Assembly (NCBI GenBank): GCA_031367345.1
Contig: JANLPR010000167.1
Coordinates: 1-50,617, forward strand
Origin: JADKIH01 sp031367345
GTDB taxonomy: Bacteria; Bacteroidota; Bacteroidia; AKYH767-A; 2013-40CM-41-45
DNA length: 50,617 nt
Direction of reading: 5' to 3'
Below are positions 8,380 through 16,995 of this stretch, one piece after another. The notes under the pieces are model-generated. The model saw nothing but the letters and a program-made list of their open reading frames with translations. It ran no database searches and was not told the DNA's origin. Position 1 is the first letter of the stretch; every line of letters begins with the position of its first letter. A program made the position numbers and the translations under genes.

Positions 8380-8679
8380 TTATTTGAAAACTATATCTGT
8401 TAATACTTTTGCGCCTGCCTCTTCGTGCAACGAATCTAGTATCTGCTCTTTGGCCATGAATAACTCTTGACGTAGTGAAGACGATGAAAGTGTAACTACA
8501 AGTGTTGAATCGATGATCTTAATTTCAAGGGTGCGATGTGCAACAGCATTACCCATGACCTTTTCCCAGGCATTGATTATTTTCACCTGATTGAGTTTAT
8601 CTCCTAAGCGATACGACTTGATCATGGCATCTAACGCCTCTTTCATCGTTAGATCATTGGATTTCCGATAGGATTTCAT
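8380..8679 (-). CDS. DUF721 (DciA-related) protein
   Basis: The product has 99 residues and matches the DUF721 pattern: an N-terminal helix with the MKEALDAMIKSYRLGDKL segment, then INAWEKVMGNAVAHRTLEIK and the LVVTLSSSSLRQELF strand-helix. The family includes DciA, the ancestral loader of the replicative helicase DnaB, and often lies beside recF. That fits: recF is immediately upstream on the same strand, 72 bases away. A role at replication forks is likely, but DnaB loading by this particular short protein is inference. Confidence 0.85.
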   Translation of the reverse strand: MKSYRKSNDLTMKEALDAMIKSYRLGDKLNQVKIINAWEKVMGNAVAHRTLEIKIIDSTLVVTLSSSSLRQELFMAKEQILDSLHEEAGAKVLTDIVFK

Positions 8680-8751
8680 TTTTCTAAATTACAGATTATT
8701 CACTACAATTTCTGTACTTCACTATTCAAAATAATAACTTTAATTCCGTTA

Positions 8752-9861
8752 TTAATCAGGCAATTGCTTCACGATGCCGTCGGTTACATCAAAACATCGA
8801 ACGTCTTCGTTAATCCGTTCAAAAATTTCTTTTACTCGAGCGATGTGAGTATCCGTGATAAAAATTTGTCCGAAATTATGCTTACTTACCAATTCCATCA
8901 GACGCGAAATTCGTTTGTCATCTAACTTTTCATATATATCATCGAGCAAAAGTATCGGCTTAATCTTTTTTTGGCGAACCATAAATTCGAATTGTGCCAA
9001 TTTAAGAGCGATGAGAAACGATTTTTGCTGACCCTGCGAAGCATATTTTTTTACCGGAAAATCATTGATGATAAAAATCAAATCGTCGCGATGAATTCCT
9101 CCTGTCGTGTATTGAACGATCTTATCTTTCTCCAAATTCCCTTTCATCATTTCCTCAAATGAGCGCTCGTTCAATCCTGATTCATAATCGATCGTGATAG
9201 ATTCTTTACTGCCGGAAATAAAATCATAGTATCTTTTGAAGATTGGAATCAGTTCTATAATAAATTCTTTTCGAACCGAGTGAATTCTATTTCCCAAAGG
9301 AATTAATTGATCGTCCCAGATAGAAAGTGAATCAACATCGAATTTTCCTGAATGATAAATTTGCTTTAAGTATGCATTCCGTTGAGCAATTACTTTTCCA
9401 TAATTTATTAGATCGTCTAAGTACGAACGATTAAATTGTGAGATAATACTGTCAAGAAATCGACGACGTTCTTCGCTGCCTTCAGTGATAAGACTAACAT
9501 CGGTTGGCGAGATCATTACTACAGGAATAAGTCCAATATGGTCAGAAAATTTATCGTATTCTTTCTGATTTCTCTTGAGCACTTTCTTTTGCGTCCTTTT
9601 AAATCCACATGTTATAGACTCTTCAATTTCGTTGAGATCAAAGGCTCCTTGCAAAAAAAATATGTCTTCACCTCGCTTTACATTTTGCGGATCGGTCGAA
9701 TTGAAAAAACTTTTACACAGCGCCAGATAATGGATGGCATCCAAGAGATTGGTTTTCCCTTCACCGTTATCGCCGGTAAAAGCGTTTACTCCATTGGAAA
9801 GTTCGATATCGACCGTGGAATAGTTCTTAAAATTAAAGACTGAAAGTTTCTTCAAAAACAT
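8752..9861 (-). CDS. recF: DNA replication and repair protein RecF
   Basis: With the start at 9861 (MFLKKLSVFNFKNY) the product has 369 residues, the usual RecF length; an upstream frame would add 22 residues with no family support. It is an SMC-like ATPase that loads RecA at gaps in single-stranded DNA. Visible are the Walker A loop GDNGEGKTNLLDA (about residue 31), the signature region KKYASQGQQKSFLIALKLAQ, and Walker B LLLDDIYEKLD. A DUF721 gene follows, and 239 bases separate it from the divergent TPR operon. Confidence 0.96.
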   Translation of the reverse strand: MFLKKLSVFNFKNYSTVDIELSNGVNAFTGDNGEGKTNLLDAIHYLALCKSFFNSTDPQNVKRGEDIFFLQGAFDLNEIEESITCGFKRTQKKVLKRNQKEYDKFSDHIGLIPVVMISPTDVSLITEGSEERRRFLDSIISQFNRSYLDDLINYGKVIAQRNAYLKQIYHSGKFDVDSLSIWDDQLIPLGNRIHSVRKEFIIELIPIFKRYYDFISGSKESITIDYESGLNERSFEEMMKGNLEKDKIVQYTTGGIHRDDLIFIINDFPVKKYASQGQQKSFLIALKLAQFEFMVRQKKIKPILLLDDIYEKLDDKRISRLMELVSKHNFGQIFITDTHIARVKEIFERINEDVRCFDVTDGIVKQLPD

Positions 9862-10023
9862 GGATGGCGAAGGTAAGAAGTGGAATCGAAAAACGTGATA
9901 AATGGAAGAATTAAAAGAAATGAACAATCAACCATGATTTAATATACTGAGAAAAGGCTCATTTATCGTTAAACAAGCTGATTAACAAATGGATGACATT
10001 TAAACTATAATATGTGGAAAAGT

Positions 10024-10051
10024 AGGCCATATTTACCTGAAATATCGGCCT
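10024..10051. promoter_or_regulatory. 28-bp imperfect palindrome before the TPR-comA operon
   Basis: AGGCCATATTT (10024-10034) pairs with AAATAT (10040-10045) and GGCCT (10047-10051), one C being unpaired. It ends 7 bases before the TATCTTTG -7 box, a typical place for a repressor site. It could also form an RNA hairpin if transcribed from further upstream. Confidence 0.5.
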
Positions 10052-10058
10052 GAATGAG

Positions 10059-10066
10059 TATCTTTG
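10059..10066 (+). promoter_or_regulatory. Putative -7 box for the TPR-comA operon
   Basis: TATCTTTG is an exact match to TAnnTTTG, 34 bases before the ATG at 10101. A TTTG at ideal -33 spacing is absent; TTTA occurs at 10032-10035. Confidence 0.5.
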
Positions 10067-10100
10067 AGGAACTAGTCTTTTTCGGGCACAAAATTATTAA

Positions 10101-11519
10101 ATGGAAGAAGAAGAATTCCCAAATAGCGGCGAAGAGCAAAAGCACATTCGCCATTCCATAGAGCGATACGAAGAAATGATTCGCAACAAAGATGCTTATT
10201 TCTTTGATGTAGATGCTTTCGTAAATATCGTTGATTATTACATAGAGAAAAACGATCCTGTAAAGGCTTTACAGGTTATTGAATATGCACAAGATCAGCA
10301 TCCTGATAGCGTAGAATTCCTTTTACGAGAAGCTCAATTATTGGCAATGGTAGAGCGCTTCGACGATGCATTAGCTATAATAGATAAAGCCGAAAAACTT
10401 ACTCCACTCGATCCGGATATTTATATGATCCGTGGAAGTATTTTTTCTCAACTGCAAAAGTTCGAAGAAGCGATAGAAAATTTCAACCGTGCTATTCCTC
10501 TTGCCGAAGAATTAGATCTGCTTTATTTGAACATCGCCTATGTTTACGAAAGTTGGGGCGATTACAACAAAGCAATAGATTATTTAAAACTTAGTTTGGA
10601 AAACAATCCGGAGAACGATATCTCCTTGTATGAAATTGCTTTCTGCTTTGAGTTTACCGAACGATTTACAGATAGCATTGAATTTTACAATAAATTTATC
10701 GACGTACAGCCTTACTCATTTCCTGCTTGGTATAATTTAGGAAATGTATACAATCGGTTAAACAAGTATGAAGAAGCTTTAGATGCCTACGACTATTGTT
10801 TGGCAATCAAAGACGATTTCTCTTCTGCTTATTTTAATAAAGGAAATACTTTAGCAAATCTCAATCGCTATAAAGAAGCAATAGATTGTTACAAAAAAAC
10901 ATTTGAATTTGAAGCTCCTGATGCACTTACATATTACAATATTGGTGAATGTTATGAGCAGCTGGAGGACATTCAACGAGCTAGAGATTATTATAAAAAA
11001 GCAACGAAGTTAGACCCAACTTTAAGTGAAGCTTGGTTAGGTATTGGCATTACTCTTCAAAATGAAGAACGGTGGTTTGAAGCTACGCATTACATTAAAA
11101 AAGCACTTGAGATCGATAACGCCAATTCAGAATTTTGGTTTGCGCTTGGCGATGCAGAATATCACATGGATAATTATGTAGCTGCCGAACAACATTACAA
11201 AAAAGTTATTGAATTAGAACCTGACAACGAAGACATCTACCTCGAATATTCTCATCTTCTAATGGTCGATAATCGATCTGACGAAGCATTGGATTTAATT
11301 CATACCGGTTTGACTATTCACCCCGACTCTGCTGAAATGCTTTACAGAGTTGCTTGTTATTATTACTCCATAGGAAATATTCAAGAATCCTATCACGCAC
11401 TTGCTGTTGCTTTGGATAAAAATGTTCAACTTTGCCACACAGTATTTGAATATTCACCGGCAATGGAAAATGATCGGCATATTCTTGAATTGATTGACCT
11501 TTACAAAAATCGCATATGA
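10101..11519 (+). CDS. Cytosolic TPR-repeat protein
   Basis: The product has 472 residues and is almost wholly tetratricopeptide repeats of about 34 residues, roughly twelve units from residue 35 to 460, with the usual W/Y-LG-A-Y-F-P pattern (AWYNLGNVYNRLNKYEEALDA is one clear unit). There is no signal peptide, and the N-terminus is very acidic (MEEEEF). TPR arrays bind other proteins; no enzymatic part is visible. Its stop overlaps the next start by 4 bases (ATGA), so it is translationally coupled to phosphosulfolactate synthase. A physical or regulatory link is possible but unproven. Confidence 0.9.
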   Translation: MEEEEFPNSGEEQKHIRHSIERYEEMIRNKDAYFFDVDAFVNIVDYYIEKNDPVKALQVIEYAQDQHPDSVEFLLREAQLLAMVERFDDALAIIDKAEKLTPLDPDIYMIRGSIFSQLQKFEEAIENFNRAIPLAEELDLLYLNIAYVYESWGDYNKAIDYLKLSLENNPENDISLYEIAFCFEFTERFTDSIEFYNKFIDVQPYSFPAWYNLGNVYNRLNKYEEALDAYDYCLAIKDDFSSAYFNKGNTLANLNRYKEAIDCYKKTFEFEAPDALTYYNIGECYEQLEDIQRARDYYKKATKLDPTLSEAWLGIGITLQNEERWFEATHYIKKALEIDNANSEFWFALGDAEYHMDNYVAAEQHYKKVIELEPDNEDIYLEYSHLLMVDNRSDEALDLIHTGLTIHPDSAEMLYRVACYYYSIGNIQESYHALAVALDKNVQLCHTVFEYSPAMENDRHILELIDLYKNRI

Positions 11520-12295
11520 ATTTCTTTTTAGACAGTATCCCTGAGCGGACAGTAAAACCGCGCTCTTCCGGATTGACCATGGTTATGGACAAAGGATTAA
11601 GTACCCGACAAGCAGAAGACATGCTCGATGCTTCAAGTGATTTTATTGACATTGTAAAACTTGGCTTCGGAAGTTCTTTTATTACACCTAACCTTCAAAA
11701 AAAGATCGACATCTTTCGTTCTGCTAATATTCCTGTCTATTTAGGCGGAACTTTATTAGAAGCTTTTATTATTCGGAAAAAATTTGACGATTACCTTCGA
11801 CTTATTGAAAAACTAAAACTTACCCATGCTGAAGTTAGTGATGGTAGTATACAACTTGATCACGATAAGAAATTAGAATTTATAAGAAAACTAAGTAAGC
11901 ACGTAACAGTAATTACAGAAGTTGGTTCGAAAGAAGAAGGCATTATTATTCATCCGGGAAAATGGATAGACATGATCGAAAGTGAGATCCAAGCCGGAGC
12001 ATGGAAAGTTATTGCCGAAGCCAGAGAAAGCGGAACGGTTGGTATTTATCGCCCGAATGGAAAAGCTCATGTAGTGCTGATCAATAAAATTCTTAACCGT
12101 GTAAAAGCTGAAAACATTATTTGGGAAACGCCAAATAAGAGCGGACAGGTTTACTTCATTAAACTGCTTGGTGCGAATGCTAATCTAGGAAATATTGCTC
12201 CTAACGAAGTGATCGCACTTGAGTCGTTGAGAATTGGACTGAGAAGTGATACTTTCTTCCATTTCCTCGACAAAAAACTAAATGCTCCTGTTTAA
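11516..12295 (+). CDS. comA: Phosphosulfolactate synthase
   Basis: The product has 259 residues and matches the ComA family: PRSSGLTMVMDKGLS near the N-terminus, IVKLGFGSSF, YLGGTLLEAF, AEVSDGSIQL and VITEVGSKEEG. ComA is a TIM barrel that adds sulfite to phosphoenolpyruvate to make (2R)-3-phosphosulfolactate. In methanogens this starts coenzyme M synthesis. No later coenzyme M genes are present here. In Bacteroidota the product might feed sulfolactate, cysteate or sulfonolipid pathways, which is inference. It is coupled upstream to the TPR gene and overlaps the downstream lipoprotein gene by 14 bases. Confidence 0.9.
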   Translation: MNFFLDSIPERTVKPRSSGLTMVMDKGLSTRQAEDMLDASSDFIDIVKLGFGSSFITPNLQKKIDIFRSANIPVYLGGTLLEAFIIRKKFDDYLRLIEKLKLTHAEVSDGSIQLDHDKKLEFIRKLSKHVTVITEVGSKEEGIIIHPGKWIDMIESEIQAGAWKVIAEARESGTVGIYRPNGKAHVVLINKILNRVKAENIIWETPNKSGQVYFIKLLGANANLGNIAPNEVIALESLRIGLRSDTFFHFLDKKLNAPV

Positions 12296-12782
12296 ATTAA
12301 ATAAAAATTTAACAGTGCTTTCCTCAATAAAATATCTTCAAATTGCCGGATTTTTATTTCTGGTACTTACACTCTCGTCTTGTTTCTCTCAAAAAGAAAT
12401 TATTTACAAAGGCGTATCGAATGTAAATTATCGTAGCGACTTAAGTAATCCTCAGATAACTTTTGATCTAGTTGTTAATAATCCAAATAATTGGGGATTG
12501 AGACTTTCTGAGCTGAATACAAAAGTATCAGTTGCAAATCATTTTATCGGCGTTGCATCATTAGAAAAAACAATTAGAGTAGGTTCTAAAAAAGATGTAG
12601 CAATTCCTATTGTCTTAAACCTTTCCATGAATGATATCATTGCGCTCTTACCGACAGGCTTGAGTTTATTCGGAAAAAGTAGCTCTATAAACACTAATTT
12701 GGAAGGCGACTTAATTCTCCATAAATTTATTTTTCAAAAAAAATACTTGTTTAAGTTTAATCAGGATGTGAACATTAAATAA
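12282..12782 (+). CDS. LEA type 2-like lipoprotein
   Basis: The product has 166 residues. A hydrophobic N-terminus ends in the lipobox LSSC with Cys34 as the lipidation site. The rest is one beta-rich LEA14/WHy-type domain: ITFDLVVNNPNNWGLRLSELN is the family's signature-like strand pair, followed by IPIVLNLS. Such lipoproteins sit in the periplasm or outer membrane; their function in bacteria is unknown. The ATG at 12282 lies inside the end of comA and is the only in-frame ATG before the signal. Confidence 0.8.
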   Translation: MLLFKLNKNLTVLSSIKYLQIAGFLFLVLTLSSCFSQKEIIYKGVSNVNYRSDLSNPQITFDLVVNNPNNWGLRLSELNTKVSVANHFIGVASLEKTIRVGSKKDVAIPIVLNLSMNDIIALLPTGLSLFGKSSSINTNLEGDLILHKFIFQKKYLFKFNQDVNIK

Positions 12783-12813
12783 ATTTTTATTCTTGCTTTT
12801 AAAAAATAAAAAA

Positions 12814-13353
12814 ATGAATTCGAATTATTCAGATGAGTTGACTAAGGTTACTACAGAACTGACGGAACTTTTTTCCTCTGTTGATCTGTCACTTTTGAAT
12901 AAAAAATACAGTGCCGACAGTTGGAGTGTTGCTCAATGCATCGACCATTTGATTGTATCTAATGAGAAATATTTTCCATTTCTGATTGCCTTTCAATCGT
13001 CAAAGCACAAAATGACTTTTTGGGAACGTAATAATCCTTTTACAAAATCAATTGGCAAACAGATGATCAACACATTGGGACCGATAATCATTAAAAAGTA
13101 TCAAGCGCCAAAATTATTTTTACCTCGCAGATCAGCTGTTCGAGAAACTATTATTAACGATTTTATTCAGCATCAGCAAAAATTGATTTCTATTATTGAT
13201 AAGCTATCTCCGGAGCAAATTGAGAAAGGTGTAATAACTAGTCCTGTTGCCGGTTTAATTTCCCTGCGAGTTAAAGATGCATTGACACTATTGATAGTAC
13301 ATGAACAAAGGCATTTAGAACAAATGAAAAGAATACTGGCATTAATAAAATAA
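12814..13353 (+). CDS. DinB-like four-helix protein
   Basis: From the ATG at 12814 the product has 179 residues; a TTG start 21 bases earlier is possible. The fold is the DinB/YfiT bundle, with a metal-binding histidine triad at His45 (SVAQCIDHL), His163 and His167 (VHEQRH). Members include thiol-dependent S-transferases and metal-dependent hydrolases. The substrate cannot be told from sequence. It is the last gene of the rightward run and is closed by a bidirectional terminator that overlaps its stop. Confidence 0.85.
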   Translation: MNSNYSDELTKVTTELTELFSSVDLSLLNKKYSADSWSVAQCIDHLIVSNEKYFPFLIAFQSSKHKMTFWERNNPFTKSIGKQMINTLGPIIIKKYQAPKLFLPRRSAVRETIINDFIQHQQKLISIIDKLSPEQIEKGVITSPVAGLISLRVKDALTLLIVHEQRHLEQMKRILALIK

Positions 13354-13377
13354 AAAATCCCGCGTGAACGGGATTTT
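13354..13377. terminator. Bidirectional terminator
   Basis: AAAATCCCG (13354-13362) and CGGGATTTT (13369-13377) form a perfect 9-bp stem with a 6-base loop, A-rich on the left and T-rich on the right. It separates the DinB-like gene from the convergent T9SS gene. Confidence 0.85.
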
Positions 13378-13404
13378 AATACAAACCTAAATAACTGTCT
13401 TTAC

Positions 13405-14412
13405 CTAATTGACAATAATTTTTTGAACTTGCTTCTCTCCGCCACTAACTAATTTTACCGTATAGCTGCCATTTGCTTTTCCTGCCAAATCAAATTTATG
13501 TTCAAATTCGCCTTGAAGTCCATCGAGAACAAGTTTGTAAATTGTTTTACCTGATTGATCAAGAACAAACAATTGAACATCGCCTTCCTTTCTGAGCGAA
13601 AAGGAAACATTTAACTCACTCTTTGTTGGATTAGGAAAAACTTTAAAGTCTTGGATGTTTCCATCATCATTTTTAATTGGACGAACAGAAGTAGAACCAC
13701 TTCTTTTGTAAATAAAAATTTGTTTTCCTGATTTAGATGGTAACGTCTTTTCGAAAGTTGGCACCTTTTCATCTTTTTCCCCTATGATAATAATTCGATC
13801 ATCGCTCTTTAAACTATCAGGAATTTCATCTTCTTCAGTATCGTTTACAATAATACGTTCTTCTTTAATCACTTTTTTTGATTTCTTATCGTCATCGTTT
13901 GAGCCGTCCGACATATTATCGTGATGCGCATCTTCGTTGTTGAATGAAAATTCAAAGTGCAGATTCTTCATTGACTTTTCCAACTCTTGCATAGCTTGTT
14001 CAAATTTCTCCATCGATTTATCAAAATCAATATCACCTTTCTTTATTATTGTTTTCTGGCTTCCATTGTCGGTGTCCGTTACATTGATCTCATAACTTAG
14101 TATACTTTTCGACTTGCCAATTTTTATATCGTTCATATTGGTCTTTGGCGATTGAATATCCAATTTGTATTTTTCATTGATAGCCTTTATCGCTTTGTCA
14201 TATTCTGCCGGAGTTTTAGCTATGAAAAGAGTATCTAAAATCAGCTTATTTTTTTTCTTACCATCTGAATATTTCAAAAGCACTTCACCATTGTCTTTTT
14301 TCTGGATCCGTAAATCCTGAGCATAACTTACAGAGATCGTCAGAAGGATCATTGCAGCGCCAAGTATGAGCCAGGCAAGAATATCGCGAACATTTAGTTT
14401 TGTGAACATCAT
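13405..14412 (-). CDS. T9SS-sorted protein next to the RprXY-like pair
   Basis: From the ATG at 14412 the product has 335 residues; a longer frame would need GTG and would bury the signal peptide. A signal segment ends near VSYAQ. The middle is highly charged, with an acidic patch (SDGSNDDDKKSKK). The C-terminal 75 residues are a type A sorting domain (DFKVFPNPTKSELNVSF, then GKTIYKL and QKIIVN). No enzymatic motif is seen. It is divergent from a histidine kinase gene across a region with four phased GTTAA repeats, so it is a good candidate target of that two-component system. Confidence 0.85.
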   Translation of the reverse strand: MMFTKLNVRDILAWLILGAAMILLTISVSYAQDLRIQKKDNGEVLLKYSDGKKKNKLILDTLFIAKTPAEYDKAIKAINEKYKLDIQSPKTNMNDIKIGKSKSILSYEINVTDTDNGSQKTIIKKGDIDFDKSMEKFEQAMQELEKSMKNLHFEFSFNNEDAHHDNMSDGSNDDDKKSKKVIKEERIIVNDTEEDEIPDSLKSDDRIIIIGEKDEKVPTFEKTLPSKSGKQIFIYKRSGSTSVRPIKNDDGNIQDFKVFPNPTKSELNVSFSLRKEGDVQLFVLDQSGKTIYKLVLDGLQGEFEHKFDLAGKANGSYTVKLVSGGEKQVQKIIVN

Positions 14413-14462
14413 CTGAAGTTTTAGAGTTTCAATAAAGATAATTGGAAAAAGCACTATGATTG

Positions 14463-14500
14463 GGTTAACTCAAGGTTAATCTCTGTTAAAGATTGGTTAA
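14463..14500. promoter_or_regulatory. Four phased KGTTAA direct repeats: likely response-regulator site
   Basis: GGTTAA at 14463, GGTTAA at 14474, TGTTAA at 14484 and GGTTAA at 14495 are spaced 11, 10 and 11 bases, one per helical turn. OmpR/PhoB-family regulators bind direct repeats with this spacing. The site lies between a T9SS gene and the kinase of a two-component pair, 27 bases before a TATTTTAG box (14527-14534) that resembles a -7 element. Autoregulation plus control of the divergent gene is inferred. Confidence 0.6.
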
Positions 14501-14540
14501 AATCAATGTTGAATCTTAATGCTTCGTATTTTAGCAGGCA

Positions 14541-16169
14541 ATGAATAAGCATCGAATTAAAGTCATAATTGCTCTAATCAGTACAGCATTAATAGGAGTT
14601 ATTAGTTTGCAATTGTATTGGATTTTTCATGACATAAGACTTAAAGAGCAACAGTTCAATCAGTCGGTCAACCAAGCTATGAATGCCGTTGTTGATCGTA
14701 TTGAGCGAACAGAGGCTATGAATATATTGTATGATCGAGTGTTTAACATAGAGCCTCGAAAAATCTCGCAGTTAATGATTAGAGATACGACAAGTTTTAC
14801 TCCTGTTACAATTACAGATACCTCTATAGAAATTAGGAACCTTCCGGGCAACCCTCCTCCTATTATGGAAGACTTAGATAATGCAGACATAAATATCGAA
14901 TTCCAGCGACCGGGTAGTAAGCGTTCTTTCCTCACACTGCAAACCAGAAAATCATTTCACAAAGATTCTGTTGTGCAACAAACAATTCGAAGTTCGAGGC
15001 TCACTCGGTATTTCGGCGATTCAGCAGAGGTAACTATTCGACAAGACGAAGAAAAGATTAAAGCCAGAGTTGAAAAGTTTAATGATGTGATGGAGAAAAT
15101 GGCAATTGAATTTGCAGGTCCTGATCACGATATAAGAGCACGATTGGATTCAAATCGATTAGATTCCATTTTAAAACTTGAATTGAAAAACCGGGGCATT
15201 GAAATTCCCGTAAGTTACGGAGTGCTGAATGGGAAAAGTGGTTCGCTGATCATCAATAAATCAGTTATTCCACAGGAAGAATTGATGAAATCAAATTATA
15301 AAGTCATACTCTTTCCAAATGATATTGGGTCAAAGCCTGATTTCCTAATCCTTCATTTTCCTAATACGTTTAAATACGTCTTGGCTTCAATGTGGCTCAT
15401 GCTGGCCGGCTCGAGCTTGTTTACTTTGACTATTCTTTTTGGCTTTGCTTATACTATTCAAGTAATATTTAAGCAGAAAAAATTGAGTGATATTAAATCT
15501 GATTTCATCAATAATATGACTCACGAATTTAAAACACCTATCGCAACAATTTCACTTGCTGTAGATGCAATTAAAAATGATAAAGTGAGAAATGATCAGG
15601 AGAAGATGGATTATTTCACGCGAATTATTCGAGAAGAGAACAGACGAATGAATAGTCAAGTGGAGAATGTTTTACAGATGGCTCAATTAGAAAAGGGTGA
15701 ACTCTCTTTAAGAAATGTAGAAATTAACCTTCATTCCATTATTCACAATGCCGTCGATTTGATAGAAATACAAGTAAAAAGTAAAGGCGGAAATATAGTG
15801 CAGGTCTTAGATGCTACCAATCCCTTAATCATAGGCGACCCAATTCATCTTTCGAATGTAATCTTCAACCTTCTCGATAATGCCAATAAATACTCCGGAA
15901 ACGCTCCTCAAATCACTATTTCCACTTACAATAATCAGAACGGCATTACCGTTACCGTAAAGGACAATGGAATTGGAATGACAAAAGAGACGATTAAGCA
16001 CATTTTTGAGAAATTCTATCGTGTGCCTACCGGAAATCTTCATGACATCAAAGGGTTTGGTCTTGGCTTGAGCTATGTAAAAGCGATAATCGAGCAACAT
16101 AAAGGCAAGATAATTGTTATTAGTGAAATTGGTCATGGCACTGCTTTCGAAATTTACCTGCCACATTAA
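14541..16169 (+). CDS. Sensor histidine kinase, RprX-like
   Basis: The product has 542 residues. Membrane helices at about residues 8-28 and 279-309 bracket a 250-residue periplasmic sensor domain with a Pro-rich patch (LPGNPPP). The phosphoacceptor is His328 in THEFKTP, followed by the N box (NLLDNANKYS, about residue 439), VKDNGIGM and GFGLGLSYVKAI of the ATPase domain. The partner regulator begins 24 bases downstream. Together they resemble RprX/RprY of Bacteroides; the assignment rests on memory of that family. The signal sensed is unknown. Confidence 0.9.
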   Translation: MNKHRIKVIIALISTALIGVISLQLYWIFHDIRLKEQQFNQSVNQAMNAVVDRIERTEAMNILYDRVFNIEPRKISQLMIRDTTSFTPVTITDTSIEIRNLPGNPPPIMEDLDNADINIEFQRPGSKRSFLTLQTRKSFHKDSVVQQTIRSSRLTRYFGDSAEVTIRQDEEKIKARVEKFNDVMEKMAIEFAGPDHDIRARLDSNRLDSILKLELKNRGIEIPVSYGVLNGKSGSLIINKSVIPQEELMKSNYKVILFPNDIGSKPDFLILHFPNTFKYVLASMWLMLAGSSLFTLTILFGFAYTIQVIFKQKKLSDIKSDFINNMTHEFKTPIATISLAVDAIKNDKVRNDQEKMDYFTRIIREENRRMNSQVENVLQMAQLEKGELSLRNVEINLHSIIHNAVDLIEIQVKSKGGNIVQVLDATNPLIIGDPIHLSNVIFNLLDNANKYSGNAPQITISTYNNQNGITVTVKDNGIGMTKETIKHIFEKFYRVPTGNLHDIKGFGLGLSYVKAIIEQHKGKIIVISEIGHGTAFEIYLPH

Positions 16170-16193
16170 ATAATAAGCTAACACAAAATTAAA

Positions 16194-16892
16194 ATGAATA
16201 CTAAAACGAAAATTTTACTTGTTGAAGACGATCCGAATTTCGGGTCAGTTTTAAAAAATTATTTAGAGCTCAACGATTATGACGTTCAGCTAGCAACAGA
16301 TGGTTTCATGGGCTATGAGCAGTTTGTTTCAGGAAAATTCGACATCTGTATTTTAGATGTTATGATGCCAAAGAAAGACGGCTTCACTCTTGCAAAAGAA
16401 ATTCGCGAAAAGGATGAGCATGTTCCCATAATCTTTCTCACTGCAAAAACAATGAAAGAAGATATGCTATCAGGATTCCGCGTTGGGGCAGATGATTATA
16501 TCACCAAACCTTTCGATTCGGAAGTGCTTTTGTATAAATTAAAAGCAATTTTAAAACGGAGTATCGATAAAAGTCATGACCCTACACAAAAAGAATTTGT
16601 AGTTGGGCATTATCAATTTAATTTTGATCATCGTACCATTTCTATGGCGGGAGAATCACAAAAGCTTTCTCCGAAAGAAGCAGAATTATTAAGAATGTTA
16701 TGCATTTATAAAAACGAATTGTTACCACGACAAAAGGCATTAAAAGAAATTTGGGGCGACGATAATTATTTCAATGCCCGAAGCATGGATGTTTTCATTA
16801 CCAAATTGCGTAAATACTTAAAAGAAGATAATACGCTTGACATTATCAATATTCACGGAAAGGGATTCAGATTGGTTGATAACGCTCAATAA
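16194..16892 (+). CDS. OmpR-family response regulator, RprY-like
   Basis: The product has 232 residues. The receiver domain has the acidic pocket VEDD (residues 10-13), phosphorylation site Asp55 in ILDVMMPKKDGFTL, and the conserved Lys in DDYITKPF. A winged-helix output domain covers about residues 130-230 (SPKEAELLRMLC, then MDVFITKLRKYL). Winged-helix regulators of this type bind direct repeats spaced about 11 bases, matching the site upstream of its kinase. A strong hairpin terminator follows. Confidence 0.93.
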   Translation: MNTKTKILLVEDDPNFGSVLKNYLELNDYDVQLATDGFMGYEQFVSGKFDICILDVMMPKKDGFTLAKEIREKDEHVPIIFLTAKTMKEDMLSGFRVGADDYITKPFDSEVLLYKLKAILKRSIDKSHDPTQKEFVVGHYQFNFDHRTISMAGESQKLSPKEAELLRMLCIYKNELLPRQKALKEIWGDDNYFNARSMDVFITKLRKYLKEDNTLDIINIHGKGFRLVDNAQ

Positions 16893-16913
16893 ACTTAGTG
16901 TTAGGAATAGGTT

Positions 16914-16949
16914 AAAGCGATGCAGGATAATATCTGCATCGCTTTTTTA
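16914..16949 (+). terminator. Terminator after the RprXY-like pair
   Basis: AAAGCGATGCAG (16914-16925) and CTGCATCGCTTT (16934-16945) form a perfect 12-bp stem with an 8-base loop and a T-run. Just before it, TGTTAG (16899) and GGTTAA (16910) repeat the 11-base-spaced motif seen upstream of the kinase. Confidence 0.88.
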
Positions 16950-16995
16950 TTGTACTTCACAATCCCTATCTTGCAGGCCTAATAAGTAATTAAAA

